Below are positions 43,888 to 52,050 of a DNA stretch of 64,000 nucleotides, in pieces. Under the pieces are notes generated by a model that did no database searches, was not told the origin of the DNA, and was given only the letters and a program-made list of their open reading frames with translations. The DNA is from JABWBD01 sp040768665 (lineage in GTDB: Bacteria; Planctomycetota; Planctomycetia; Pirellulales; Thermoguttaceae): positions 62,001 to 126,000 of the forward strand of contig JAXGMN010000027.1 of the NCBI GenBank assembly GCA_040768665.1. The letters are read 5' to 3'. How positions within the stretch are numbered: the first letter of the stretch is position 1; each line of letters opens with the position of its first letter. Both the position numbers and the translations under genes were made by a program.

Positions 43888-46356
43888 ATGTCACCACTTC
43901 GGTTCACGCTTGTGTACTGTCTCGCGCTGGGAGTGTTTCTTGTACCAAACAGCGCTGCCGCCGCCCCGGTCGCCGAACCCGCGCAGAACGTGACCGGTTG
44001 GCTGAACTGGCTCATCCCCCTCCCCAAAGAGGTCAGCATCCAACAGCAGATCACATGGCCGGCAACCGGTGTGAGGATTACGCTTGCCGGCGACGCGTGC
44101 GAACTCCAGCGCAACGCCGCGCGTAAACTGCGCGGACTTTTCCTGGAAAAGGCCGGCTCCGAGACGGATGCACCCGGTGGATTCGAGATCCTCTTGGGTA
44201 TCTGCGATGCCCGGGGGCGGATCGGCGACGTGCTCGTGCCCGATGCCGCGCGCCTCCGCGACCTGCCGAACCGGGAGCAGGCCTACCTGATCCGGCCGAT
44301 CGGCACGGACCGACTCACGCTGGCCGCACTCGATCCCCGAGGGCTCTTCTATGCGGCGATGACCATGCGCCAACTCCTGGAGCCGAAGTTCCATGGAGAC
44401 GACGTCACCCTCCCCTTGGCCGTTGTCACCGACTGGCCCGACATGAGCGAGCGGGGCGAATGGGGGGGCTCCTCGGTCCGCGATATCGAGTGGATGGCCG
44501 AGCGAAAAATGAATCTCGTCGAGTTCCATACGATGCACGAATTCGACGAGAAGGGCATCGCGGTTACCGACATCAGCCAGTCGCTCCTGCGCCGCGGGCA
44601 GGTAAACGGGGTGAAGATGGTGCCGATCATTTCCCATCTCAACGGCATGGGACGCCGCGGCGTCTACAATGCCTATCCCGAACTGCGGGGAAAAGGCGAG
44701 AAAGCCCTCTACAAGCACGACTCCACCGAACTGTGGGCACCGTGCGCGTCGCACCCCAAGCTGCACGAGATCATGGCCGATTGGATGCGCGGCTACGCAG
44801 AGAAAGACGCCCGCGACATCTCCTGCTGGCTCGGCGAGCTCACGCAGCACTGCCAGTGCGAGGAGTGTGCGAAGGTGGGGCAGTTCGCGCTGGAAACACG
44901 GGCATTTGTCAAGGCCTGGCAACAAGCCCGCAACGACTATCCAGACCTGCGAATCCGCATTCTGACGACCCAGGGAAGCTACGCAACGAACGACCTCGTG
45001 CTGGCCGAGGTCCCGCCGGAAATCGGCGTAACCTACTACGACGGCGGCCGGACCTACGACTCGTCGCGAGAGCCGATGATCTATCCGCTTCTCGAACAGT
45101 ACTCCGCCGAAGGCCGCTGGCTCGGATGCTACCCGCAGCTCACGCCCTCCTGGCGAATCGTGAGTCCGTGGAGTTGTCCGCAGTTTGTCAAAGCCCGCAT
45201 GACTGAATTCGTCGACAAGGGGCTCGACAGCCTCGGCGGCTACGTGGTGCCTGACAACCGGCTGTTCGACTTCAACGTTACTGCGGCGGCGGAGTGGAGC
45301 TGGAATGCCCACGGCCGCGACGAGCGCCAGTTCGCCCTCGCCTGGGCGACTCGCAAGGGGTTCCTGCAGCCGGAGGCGGTTGCCGACTGGGCCGTGCTCC
45401 TCGGCCCCGTCTCGTGGGACATCTACGGCGCGAGGCTCGTGGAGCGGTATTTCTTCCGCCCCGGTACGATCGAGCGGATGGTGAAGAGCCGCGCCGTGCC
45501 ACCCTTCGGCGAAGGGATCTTCCGTTACATTCCCAACGCGGAGCACTTCGCCAAGAACCGGGAAATCTGTCGCCGGGCCATGCACCTTGCCGAGCGGTGC
45601 GGATCGTCGGCAATCAAGGCCGAGACCTGGGCGGTGGACACCTACTACGAAATGCTCGACCGTCTTTGCCGGCTCTGCAGTTTTCTGGCTGAAAACAAGA
45701 CGCTCGACGATGCCGGCCGGCAAACCGTCCAGTCGCACATCAACGCCCTGGCACTGGCCGGGACCTTGAACGCGGAGGCACTGTGCGACTGGGAACGGGC
45801 GGTCGGCGTGGGCGCCGGGTCGAGCCGGTTCCGCGAAGGGGTGCAAGCCACCGAGGATACCATCCTTGCGGTCGCCCGCGCGCTGGCGCCCCTGGGAATC
45901 CGCAACCCGGCTGCTCTCCTGATGACCGCCGAAGTTGGGGGATGGACCCTGGAGGATTTCCGCGAACAGGCAACGATTGAAAAAAGCTTCGACGTGACGG
46001 AGCAGGTCGCCGCACCGGGCACGTACCGCGTCACCCTGCAGTATACGGACGGCTGGAACGGGGCCGCCACGCTCCGGGCGGCGTTGGTGGCGGAACCGCG
46101 CGACGGCAACGGCGAGCCGACCGAGGTGTGTGTCGACGAGCACGACGGAAACACGGGGAATCGCAGCGAGAACAACGTCTACTCGCTGCGGCTGGACTCC
46201 CACGATCCGAAGCTGCGTTACCGCCTGGCTGTCCGAATCCGCGGAACGCGTCCCCAGGACCAACAACCCGGGCGAACCGGCTGCACGGGCGCGATCTCCT
46301 TCCAGCGGGAGCGAGATCCCGACTGGCAGATACGGGTGATGGAATTGAAGCCGTAA
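43888..46356 (+). CDS. Secreted glycoside-hydrolase-like protein (GH20-related, DUF4838 type)
   Basis: 822 residues from ATG 43888, with AAGGGG upstream; the earlier TTG at 43861 is less likely. Signal peptide about 1-25. The N-terminal 150 residues are like the GH20b/alpha-glucuronidase N-terminal domain (LIPLPKEVSIQQQITWP; REQAYLIRPIGTDRLTLAAL; DPRGLFYAAMTMRQLL). A TIM-barrel-like region follows (MNLVEFHTMHEFDEKG; WLGELTQHCQCEECAKVGQF). The CQCEEC cysteines are typical of DUF4838 proteins. It probably acts on amino-sugar or uronic-acid polymers; catalytic acids were not identified. Confidence 0.75.
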   Translation: MSPLRFTLVYCLALGVFLVPNSAAAAPVAEPAQNVTGWLNWLIPLPKEVSIQQQITWPATGVRITLAGDACELQRNAARKLRGLFLEKAGSETDAPGGFEILLGICDARGRIGDVLVPDAARLRDLPNREQAYLIRPIGTDRLTLAALDPRGLFYAAMTMRQLLEPKFHGDDVTLPLAVVTDWPDMSERGEWGGSSVRDIEWMAERKMNLVEFHTMHEFDEKGIAVTDISQSLLRRGQVNGVKMVPIISHLNGMGRRGVYNAYPELRGKGEKALYKHDSTELWAPCASHPKLHEIMADWMRGYAEKDARDISCWLGELTQHCQCEECAKVGQFALETRAFVKAWQQARNDYPDLRIRILTTQGSYATNDLVLAEVPPEIGVTYYDGGRTYDSSREPMIYPLLEQYSAEGRWLGCYPQLTPSWRIVSPWSCPQFVKARMTEFVDKGLDSLGGYVVPDNRLFDFNVTAAAEWSWNAHGRDERQFALAWATRKGFLQPEAVADWAVLLGPVSWDIYGARLVERYFFRPGTIERMVKSRAVPPFGEGIFRYIPNAEHFAKNREICRRAMHLAERCGSSAIKAETWAVDTYYEMLDRLCRLCSFLAENKTLDDAGRQTVQSHINALALAGTLNAEALCDWERAVGVGAGSSRFREGVQATEDTILAVARALAPLGIRNPAALLMTAEVGGWTLEDFREQATIEKSFDVTEQVAAPGTYRVTLQYTDGWNGAATLRAALVAEPRDGNGEPTEVCVDEHDGNTGNRSENNVYSLRLDSHDPKLRYRLAVRIRGTRPQDQQPGRTGCTGAISFQRERDPDWQIRVMELKP

Positions 46357-46703
46357 AGATTCCGTCTCGGTTGCCCTTGCGCGCCCGGGTCCCGGCGAGT
46401 TCGTGCCCCTCTCCCGGAGAGCAAGCACTTGTGCGCGGCCACTTGGCAAGGTAGGCTAATTGGACATTCCTCCGATCGCGGAGCAGGCCGTTGGGCGGTT
46501 GGGGATTGGTCCATCTTTCGGCAAGTATATCCGCTTTGAGGCGAAAGACATTGACCGAAAACATGAACCTATCTCCCCGCTCTCCCACGCCGGGAACGGT
46601 TACGGCGCCACGTGGGCGATGTACCGCGCCGGCCGCTCTCGATCGGAATTGCCTCCCACCGTCTCGGCGTTTTGAACCTCCGCAGTCCAAGAAGGAGTTC
46701 GCA
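46357..46703. other. Intergenic region with palindromic element
   Basis: 347 bases; more than a third is palindromic element copy 3. The ribosome-binding site of the next gene (AAGGAG) is at its right end. A plus-strand frame through it is rejected as coding because it only translates the repeat. Confidence 0.55.
46490..46603. repeat. Palindromic element, copy 3 (eroded)
   Basis: The order of blocks is kept (GGGGATTGGTCCATCTTTCGG, loop, TTGACCGAAAACATGAACC, CTCTCCCACGCCGGGAACGG, TTAC) but the arms carry several mismatches, so this is the oldest of the four copies. It lies about 100 bases upstream of the start of the next gene. Confidence 0.75.
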
Positions 46704-48185
46704 ATGTCCCTCCACGGCCGACCCGTCAGCAGCCGGCGAGAGTTTCTTGGCCAATTGGCAGCCGCAACCGCTGCTGGTTCTATCTTCCTCCCCGCTGCGC
46801 CACGGAGCAGCTTCGCCGCCGAGTCCGGTTCGCCGATCGATCTCGGTTCACGCCGCGAACTGTTCGTCGACGACTTTCTCGTCGCCGGCATGGAGGGCGT
46901 CGAGCGGAAGTTGCACAAACCGGTGCCGCGCGACGTCGCCTTAGTCTGTGACAAGCCCTGGGAAGGCAATACGTCGGCCTACTATACGATCTTTCCCGAC
47001 GGCGATCGCTTTCGCATGGTTTACCGCGGCTCTCACTTCGATGAGACGACCAGGAAGGCCTCGCACTCCGAGGTCACGTGTTACGCCGAGAGCCGCGACG
47101 GCGTGAACTGGGAAAAGCCCGAGTTGGGCCTGGTCGAATTCAACGGTTCGAAGAAGAACAACATTATCTGGAATGGTCCCGGTACGCACAACTTCACCGC
47201 CATGAAGGACGGCAACCCCGCATGCCCGCCCGACGCCCGCTACAAGGCCTTGGCGGGCGGAACGACCACCGTCGACGGCAAGAAGAAAGGCTGCCTGAAC
47301 GCGCTCCAGTCATCGGACGGGATTCACTGGACGATGATGTCGGAAGCAGTGATCACCGCGGGCGCTTTCGATTCGCAGAACCTCGCCTTCTGGGACGATG
47401 TGCGAGGGGAGTATCGCGCTTATTGGCGGATCTTCACCGCAGGCCACACCGACGAGCGAGGCTGGAAGCCGTCCGGAGTCCGGGCGATCCGCACGGCGAC
47501 CTCGAAGGATTTCATCCATTGGGACCACCAAGCCGACCTCGAATATGTTGACTCGCCGGCCGAACATCTCTACACGAATGCGATCCTCCCCTATCCTCGT
47601 GCGCCGCACCTGTTCATCGGCTTTCCCACGCGGTTCCAGCCCAAGACGCAGCAGGTGGAGCCGGTCTTCATGACGAGCCGCGACGGTGTCCTTTTCAATC
47701 GCTGGAACGAGGAGCTCATCCCGATCACCGCTCCGAAGGACCGCGACGGAAATCGGAGCAATTACATGACGTGGGGCTTGCTCCAGCTCCCCGGCGACGA
47801 CCGCGAGCTGTCGGTGTATGCCACCGAGGCCTATTACACCGGTCCGGGCAGCCGTGTCCGGCGGTTCACGTTCCGCACGGATGGATTTGTCTCCGTGCAC
47901 GCGGCACGCGAGGGCACGCTGATTACCAAGCCGTTGACATTTGCCGGTTCCAGGCTATTGGTCAATATCGCCGGCAAAGGCAAGACGCGCGTCGAACTGC
48001 AGGACCAGCAAGGCAAGGCGTTGCCCGGATTCACGCTCGACGACTGCGAGCCGGTTGCGGGCGACTTGATCGACCAGGGCGTCCAATGGAAATCGGAAAA
48101 AGACCTCCGCGCCATTGCGGGCCGCCCCATACGGCTGCGGCTGGTTTTGGAGGATGCGGACCTTTACTCCATTCGCTTCTGTTAG
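46704..48185 (+). CDS. Tat-exported beta-propeller protein (GH32/GH43-like fold)
   Basis: 493 residues from ATG 46704, with AAGGAG seven bases before. The N-terminus is a Tat signal (SSRREFLGQLAAATAAG). Then comes SPIDLGSRRELFVDDFLVAG, typical of a planctomycete family related to five-bladed propeller glycosidases, followed by repeated short blades with S-x-D-G-x-x-W (ESRDGVNWEKPE; SSDGIHWTMMSE; TSKDFIHWDHQ). Catalytic acids of GH32/GH43 are not clear. A C-terminal beta sandwich ends the protein. Likely a periplasmic carbohydrate-active protein. Confidence 0.75.
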   Translation: MSLHGRPVSSRREFLGQLAAATAAGSIFLPAAPRSSFAAESGSPIDLGSRRELFVDDFLVAGMEGVERKLHKPVPRDVALVCDKPWEGNTSAYYTIFPDGDRFRMVYRGSHFDETTRKASHSEVTCYAESRDGVNWEKPELGLVEFNGSKKNNIIWNGPGTHNFTAMKDGNPACPPDARYKALAGGTTTVDGKKKGCLNALQSSDGIHWTMMSEAVITAGAFDSQNLAFWDDVRGEYRAYWRIFTAGHTDERGWKPSGVRAIRTATSKDFIHWDHQADLEYVDSPAEHLYTNAILPYPRAPHLFIGFPTRFQPKTQQVEPVFMTSRDGVLFNRWNEELIPITAPKDRDGNRSNYMTWGLLQLPGDDRELSVYATEAYYTGPGSRVRRFTFRTDGFVSVHAAREGTLITKPLTFAGSRLLVNIAGKGKTRVELQDQQGKALPGFTLDDCEPVAGDLIDQGVQWKSEKDLRAIAGRPIRLRLVLEDADLYSIRFC

Positions 48186-48304
48186 ACAATCCTTGGAGTG
48201 CGTGCGACCTGTCGCCGCTTTCCTTGGTTTGGCTACTACCTTTTTTTGTTTTCCATTCCTTAACGTTCTTTCACACCACCGCCATCCCCGAGGAAGACCG
48301 AAAA

Positions 48305-49858
48305 ATGCGTACCGACAGAAAGAAAGCGGTGCCAGGTCACGCGCACTCCAAAGCCAAGGCGTTCCTCGCCCTCTTCGCCCTGGCCGTTCTTCTCGTCCGG
48401 CAGGCCCCGGCTGAGGTGTCCGCCGAAAAACAGTCGGCACTCGATTGGCTCGCGCAGCCGGAGAACGTCGAGAAATTCGGCAGGATTTCCGACGCGGTCT
48501 GGTCGTATGCCGAGCTAGGCCTGCAGGAAGAGAAGTCCTCGGCGCTGCTGATCAAGACGCTTGAGGAGGCAGGCTTCTCGGTCGAAAAGGGCCTGGCCGG
48601 CATGCCGACCTGCTTCGTGGCCAGTTACGGCTCCGGCAAACCGGTCGTAGGCATTCTCGTCGAGTACGACGCGCTGCCGATGCTTTCACAAAAAAGCCGG
48701 ACGCCCAAGCAGGACCCTGTGGTCGCCGGGGCCCCCGGCCATGGTTGTGGCCACAACCAGATGGCAGCGGCCGCCCCCGCAGCCGCCATCGCCGTCAAAG
48801 AGGTCATTCAGAAACACCGACTTCCCGGCACCGTCAAGCTTTTCGGCTCGCCTGCCGAAGAAATGCTCGTCAGCCGTCCCTACATGGTGCGGGCCGGACT
48901 GTTCAAGGATGTCGACGTGGTGATCAACAATCACACCAGCTCGACCTTTTCGACGGCGTACGGTGTGGCTGGCAGCGCGATGTTCTCCGTCATCTTCAGC
49001 TTTCAAGGGAAGACGGCCCACGCCGGCGGTTCGCCATGGAGCGGCCGGAGCGCATTGGACGCCGTGGAAATCATGAACGTGGCCACCAACTATCTCCGAG
49101 AACACCTTCACTTCTCCGCTCGCATGCACTACGTAGTCCCCGGCGGCGGCGAGGCCCCGAACGTGGTGCCCGACCGGGCGAGCGTGTGGTACTTCTTGCG
49201 TGGTTCCGACGGAAATGTCGAAGAGATGTACAAGCGGGTCGTCGACTGTGCAAAGGGCGCGGCACTGGCCACGGGAACGACTCTGGCGGAGGCCCGCGTC
49301 ATGGCCGCCGCCCACCAGTCGCATCACAACAAGGCGCTGGCCGAGCTGATGATGAAGAATGTCGAGCTCGTCGGCATGCCCGAGTGGAGCGAAGAAGACC
49401 ATCAATTCGCCCGGGCGTTGCAGAAAGAGTTGGGCGCCGAGGAGAAAGGAATGCCGACGAAGGTCGGCACGCTGGGCAAACCGGCGTCGGTGTTTACCGG
49501 TGGTGCATCGAGCGATCACGGCGACGTAACGCTCATCGCCCCGACCGCCACGATCCGTTTTCCCGGCATTGCCACCGGCGCCCAGGGGCATCACTGGTCG
49601 ACCGTCGCCTGCGGATTCGGCCCCACCGCTTGGAAGGGAGTCAATGCAGGGGCGAAGGCCATGGCGGCTTCGGCGGTGGACTTGCTCACCAGTCCGGAGG
49701 CGCTTCTGGCAATCCGAAACGAGTTTGAGGAGTATTCCAAGAAGCATCCTTACAAGTCGTTCCTGCCCGCCGACGCGAAACCACCACTCGAGTTCAACGA
49801 GAAGCTCATGAAGCAGTACCGGTCGGCGATGGAACCGTTTTACCTGAACGATCGATAG
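48305..49858 (+). CDS. Exported M20/AbgB-like amidohydrolase
   Basis: 517 residues from ATG 48305 (GAGGAAG before it); the longer frame is a shadow. A signal peptide (about 15-38) precedes the M20-type fold: VVGILVEYDALPMLSQ, the metal-binding GHGCGHNQMAAAAP, SPAEEMLVSRPYM, GKTAHAGGSPWSGRSALDA and a late GAQGHHWSTV. The pattern is that of AbgB (p-aminobenzoyl-glutamate hydrolase subunit B) and related carboxypeptidases, which split amide bonds of N-acyl amino acids. An exported form suggests a periplasmic substrate. Downstream of the Tat-exported protein gene by about 120 bases. Confidence 0.88.
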   Translation: MRTDRKKAVPGHAHSKAKAFLALFALAVLLVRQAPAEVSAEKQSALDWLAQPENVEKFGRISDAVWSYAELGLQEEKSSALLIKTLEEAGFSVEKGLAGMPTCFVASYGSGKPVVGILVEYDALPMLSQKSRTPKQDPVVAGAPGHGCGHNQMAAAAPAAAIAVKEVIQKHRLPGTVKLFGSPAEEMLVSRPYMVRAGLFKDVDVVINNHTSSTFSTAYGVAGSAMFSVIFSFQGKTAHAGGSPWSGRSALDAVEIMNVATNYLREHLHFSARMHYVVPGGGEAPNVVPDRASVWYFLRGSDGNVEEMYKRVVDCAKGAALATGTTLAEARVMAAAHQSHHNKALAELMMKNVELVGMPEWSEEDHQFARALQKELGAEEKGMPTKVGTLGKPASVFTGGASSDHGDVTLIAPTATIRFPGIATGAQGHHWSTVACGFGPTAWKGVNAGAKAMAASAVDLLTSPEALLAIRNEFEEYSKKHPYKSFLPADAKPPLEFNEKLMKQYRSAMEPFYLNDR

Positions 49859-49875
49859 CCGCGCAGACTTCAACA

Positions 49876-49909
49876 ATCAGCCCGGCTGCTCAAGAACAGC
49901 CGGGCTGAT
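49876..49909. terminator. Strong hairpin after the amidohydrolase gene
   Basis: ATCAGCCCGGCTG and CAGCCGGGCTGAT form a perfect 13-bp stem with an 8-base loop, 18 bases past the stop codon. No T-run follows, so it may be a bidirectional or factor-assisted terminator, or simply a repeat of the GCAGCCCGGCTGC class. Confidence 0.45.
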
Positions 49910-49960
49910 GGGGCCGACACCGAAAGACGACGCCCGACCCGAGCCCCACGTCGGCACGCC

Positions 49961-50439
49961 TCATCCGAGTTCGAACGTGGTCACGCCAAACACGTTGTCC
50001 ATCGCAAGGGCGGGGGCCTGTTGCGTGTACATTCTCACGGTCGCAAAGCAAGGTTGCATGCCATGACGCTCTGCCAGGCCGACGGCAGCGGTGTTTATTT
50101 CGGGCGTATCGAGAAAGATCTCCTGACCGTGAGCGTGAGATGCCAGGCTCAGCAGCAAGCGTCCGGCGCCGGTTGCATCGTCTGCGAAGAGCGGCCCGAT
50201 CTAAAGCCGATGAACCCATAGGCCCCGCTGTATGCGACGGCAGAAATGCACGCGATGGGGCTGCCGTCGAGCAGGCCAATGAGAAAAGCGTCGGGATCAG
50301 TCGCCAGGAAGGGGGCGGCGTCGTATAGGCCGGGGTTCCACCCTTCGGCCGCGGCCCAGTCTAACGCGAGATTGGCGTCCGCGCGCCGCATGGATCGGAT
50401 GCGAAAGTAGGAATCGGGGCCGGAATCGGTGCCAGGCAT
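49961..50439 (-). pseudogene. GNAT acetyltransferase with internal deletion
   Basis: The N-terminus from ATG 50439 (RIRSMRRADANLALDWAAAE, GWNPGLYDAAPF, DAFLIGLLDGSPIACISAVA, YGFIGF) matches the start of a two-domain GNAT family. The central part with motif A and the NVGLDGV-type strand is missing; the sequence jumps to IGPLFADDATGAGRLLLSLA in another frame, and then PEINTAAVGLAERHGMQPCF and VFGVTTFELG, the usual C-terminus. About 60-90 codons and the frame are lost, so it cannot bind acetyl-CoA normally. Confidence 0.75.
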
Positions 50440-50545
50440 GATTCGGCTCGCAGGGGATGGGGGTGACCGAAAGAAGTAGGAATCGCCGAATGACCAGTAT
50501 ATCGGATTCGAGCGAGTCCTCAACCGCGCGAAGGCCGCCAAGGCG

Positions 50546-50575
50546 TTGGATGCCCTGGTGACGGCCGTATATAAT
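50546..50575 (+). promoter_or_regulatory. Candidate promoter of glcD
   Basis: TTGGAT at 50546-50551 and TATAAT at 50570-50575 are separated by 18 bases, in the plus direction, 52 bases before the glcD start codon. Fits a vegetative sigma-70-type promoter. Confidence 0.4.
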
Positions 50576-50627
50576 TGGTGTTTTCCGGCTGAGGAATAAT
50601 TGCCGTTTTTTTGGGGTAAGGTGTTGC

Positions 50628-52025
50628 ATGGCTGCCAGTACGGTGTCATCGTTGGTCAAGGATCTCCGTCGACAGCTCGGCCGGGAGAACGTTCTGTCCG
50701 CACGCTCGGAACTGGCCGTCTATGAGTGCGACGGCTACACGATCGAAAAGAGCAGGCCGGACGCCGTCGTGTTTCCGCAGTCGACCGAGCAGGTGGCGGC
50801 GGTCGTGCGAATCGCCGGCAAGTACAATATGCCGATCGTCGCCCGTGGTGCCGGAACCAGCCTTGCCGGCGGATGCCTTCCGGTGGGCGGCGGAATCGTG
50901 CTGATGTTGACCCGGATGCGGCAAATCCTTAAGGTCGATCTCCGCAACCGGCTGGCCGTCGTCGAGGCCGGCGTGTTGAATCTTCAGCTCGCCCGCGCCC
51001 TGGCGGGAACCGGATATCATTTCGCGCCCGACCCTTCGAGCCAGGGCGCGTGCACGATCGGTGGCAACGTGGCCACCAACGCCGGCGGGCCGCATACGCT
51101 CAAGTACGGCGTGACGGTCAACCACGTCCTCGGCCTGGAGGTTGTGCTGGGCGACGGCTCCGTTCTGACACTCGGGCCGGTTCCCGACCCGGGGCAACTG
51201 GATTTGACGGCCGTGCTGGTTGGGAGTGAAGGGACCTTGGGGATCGTCACGAAGATCTGGGTCCGCCTGACGCCCAATCCGCAGGACTACCGCACCCTGC
51301 GAGCGATCTTCGATTCGCTCGACGGCGCGAGCAACGCCGTCAGCGACATCATCGGCGAAGGGATCATTCCGGCCGCCATGGAACTGATGGACCGGGGGAT
51401 CATCGGGGCCCTGGAGGAAGCCTATCACTTCGGCTTTCCGCTGGATGCCGAGGCGATTCTGGTGATCGAACTGGACGGGCCCTCGGCCGGTCTCGACCGG
51501 CAAAAAGAGCAAGTCGTGGAGATCTGTCGCAAGCACGCCGCGCGGGAAGTTCTGCAGGCGGCCACGGCAGAAGAACGTGTCATGTTGTGGAAATGCCGAA
51601 AGGCGGCAGCCGGGGCGTTGGGCCGGCTCAGCTCGAGCTACTGCACTCAGGACGGAGTGGTCCCTCGCACGCGGCTGCCGCATGTCCTTCGCCGCATCGT
51701 CGAGATCGGCCGCAGCCATGGAGTACGCGTCGTCAACGTGGCGCACGCGGGGGACGGCAATGTTCACCCCGTTCTGCTGTTCGACGAACGCGACCGCGAG
51801 GAAGTGGACCGCGTTCTCGCAGCCGGCCGGGCCTTGCTCGAAGAGTGCATCGCGTGCGGCGGGAGTGTGACCGCCGAGCACGGGATCGGCGTCGAGAAGA
51901 TTGAGCTGATGAATAGCCTCTTTGCGCAAACGGATCTCGAGGCGATGCGGCACGTCCGTGACGCGATGAACCCGGGCGAGCGGCTCGGACGGGGGAAAGT
52001 GCTACCGCCGCCGTTGGCGCCCTGA
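50628..52025 (+). CDS. glcD: FAD-linked oxidase, glycolate oxidase subunit GlcD type
   Basis: 465 residues. The FAD-binding PCMH domain (about 30-215) has PIVARGAGTSLAGGCLP and PDPSSQGACTIGGNVATNAGG, PHTLKYGVT and GSEGTLGIVTKI, all diagnostic of the GlcD/LldD-type family; the C-terminal cap has VVNVAHAGDGNVHPVLLF and SVTAEHGIGVEKIELM. It oxidises glycolate or another 2-hydroxyacid. GlcE and GlcF partners are not adjacent. It lies 25 bases upstream of a sulfatase, probably the same transcript. Confidence 0.92.
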   Translation: MAASTVSSLVKDLRRQLGRENVLSARSELAVYECDGYTIEKSRPDAVVFPQSTEQVAAVVRIAGKYNMPIVARGAGTSLAGGCLPVGGGIVLMLTRMRQILKVDLRNRLAVVEAGVLNLQLARALAGTGYHFAPDPSSQGACTIGGNVATNAGGPHTLKYGVTVNHVLGLEVVLGDGSVLTLGPVPDPGQLDLTAVLVGSEGTLGIVTKIWVRLTPNPQDYRTLRAIFDSLDGASNAVSDIIGEGIIPAAMELMDRGIIGALEEAYHFGFPLDAEAILVIELDGPSAGLDRQKEQVVEICRKHAAREVLQAATAEERVMLWKCRKAAAGALGRLSSSYCTQDGVVPRTRLPHVLRRIVEIGRSHGVRVVNVAHAGDGNVHPVLLFDERDREEVDRVLAAGRALLEECIACGGSVTAEHGIGVEKIELMNSLFAQTDLEAMRHVRDAMNPGERLGRGKVLPPPLAP

Positions 52026-52050
52026 ATCTCATTGGACACGAGGAATTACG

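Noticed and set aside
43891..46449. An 852-codon minus-strand frame opposite the GH20-like gene
   Set aside because: The plus strand has a signal peptide, a ribosome-binding site and family motifs.
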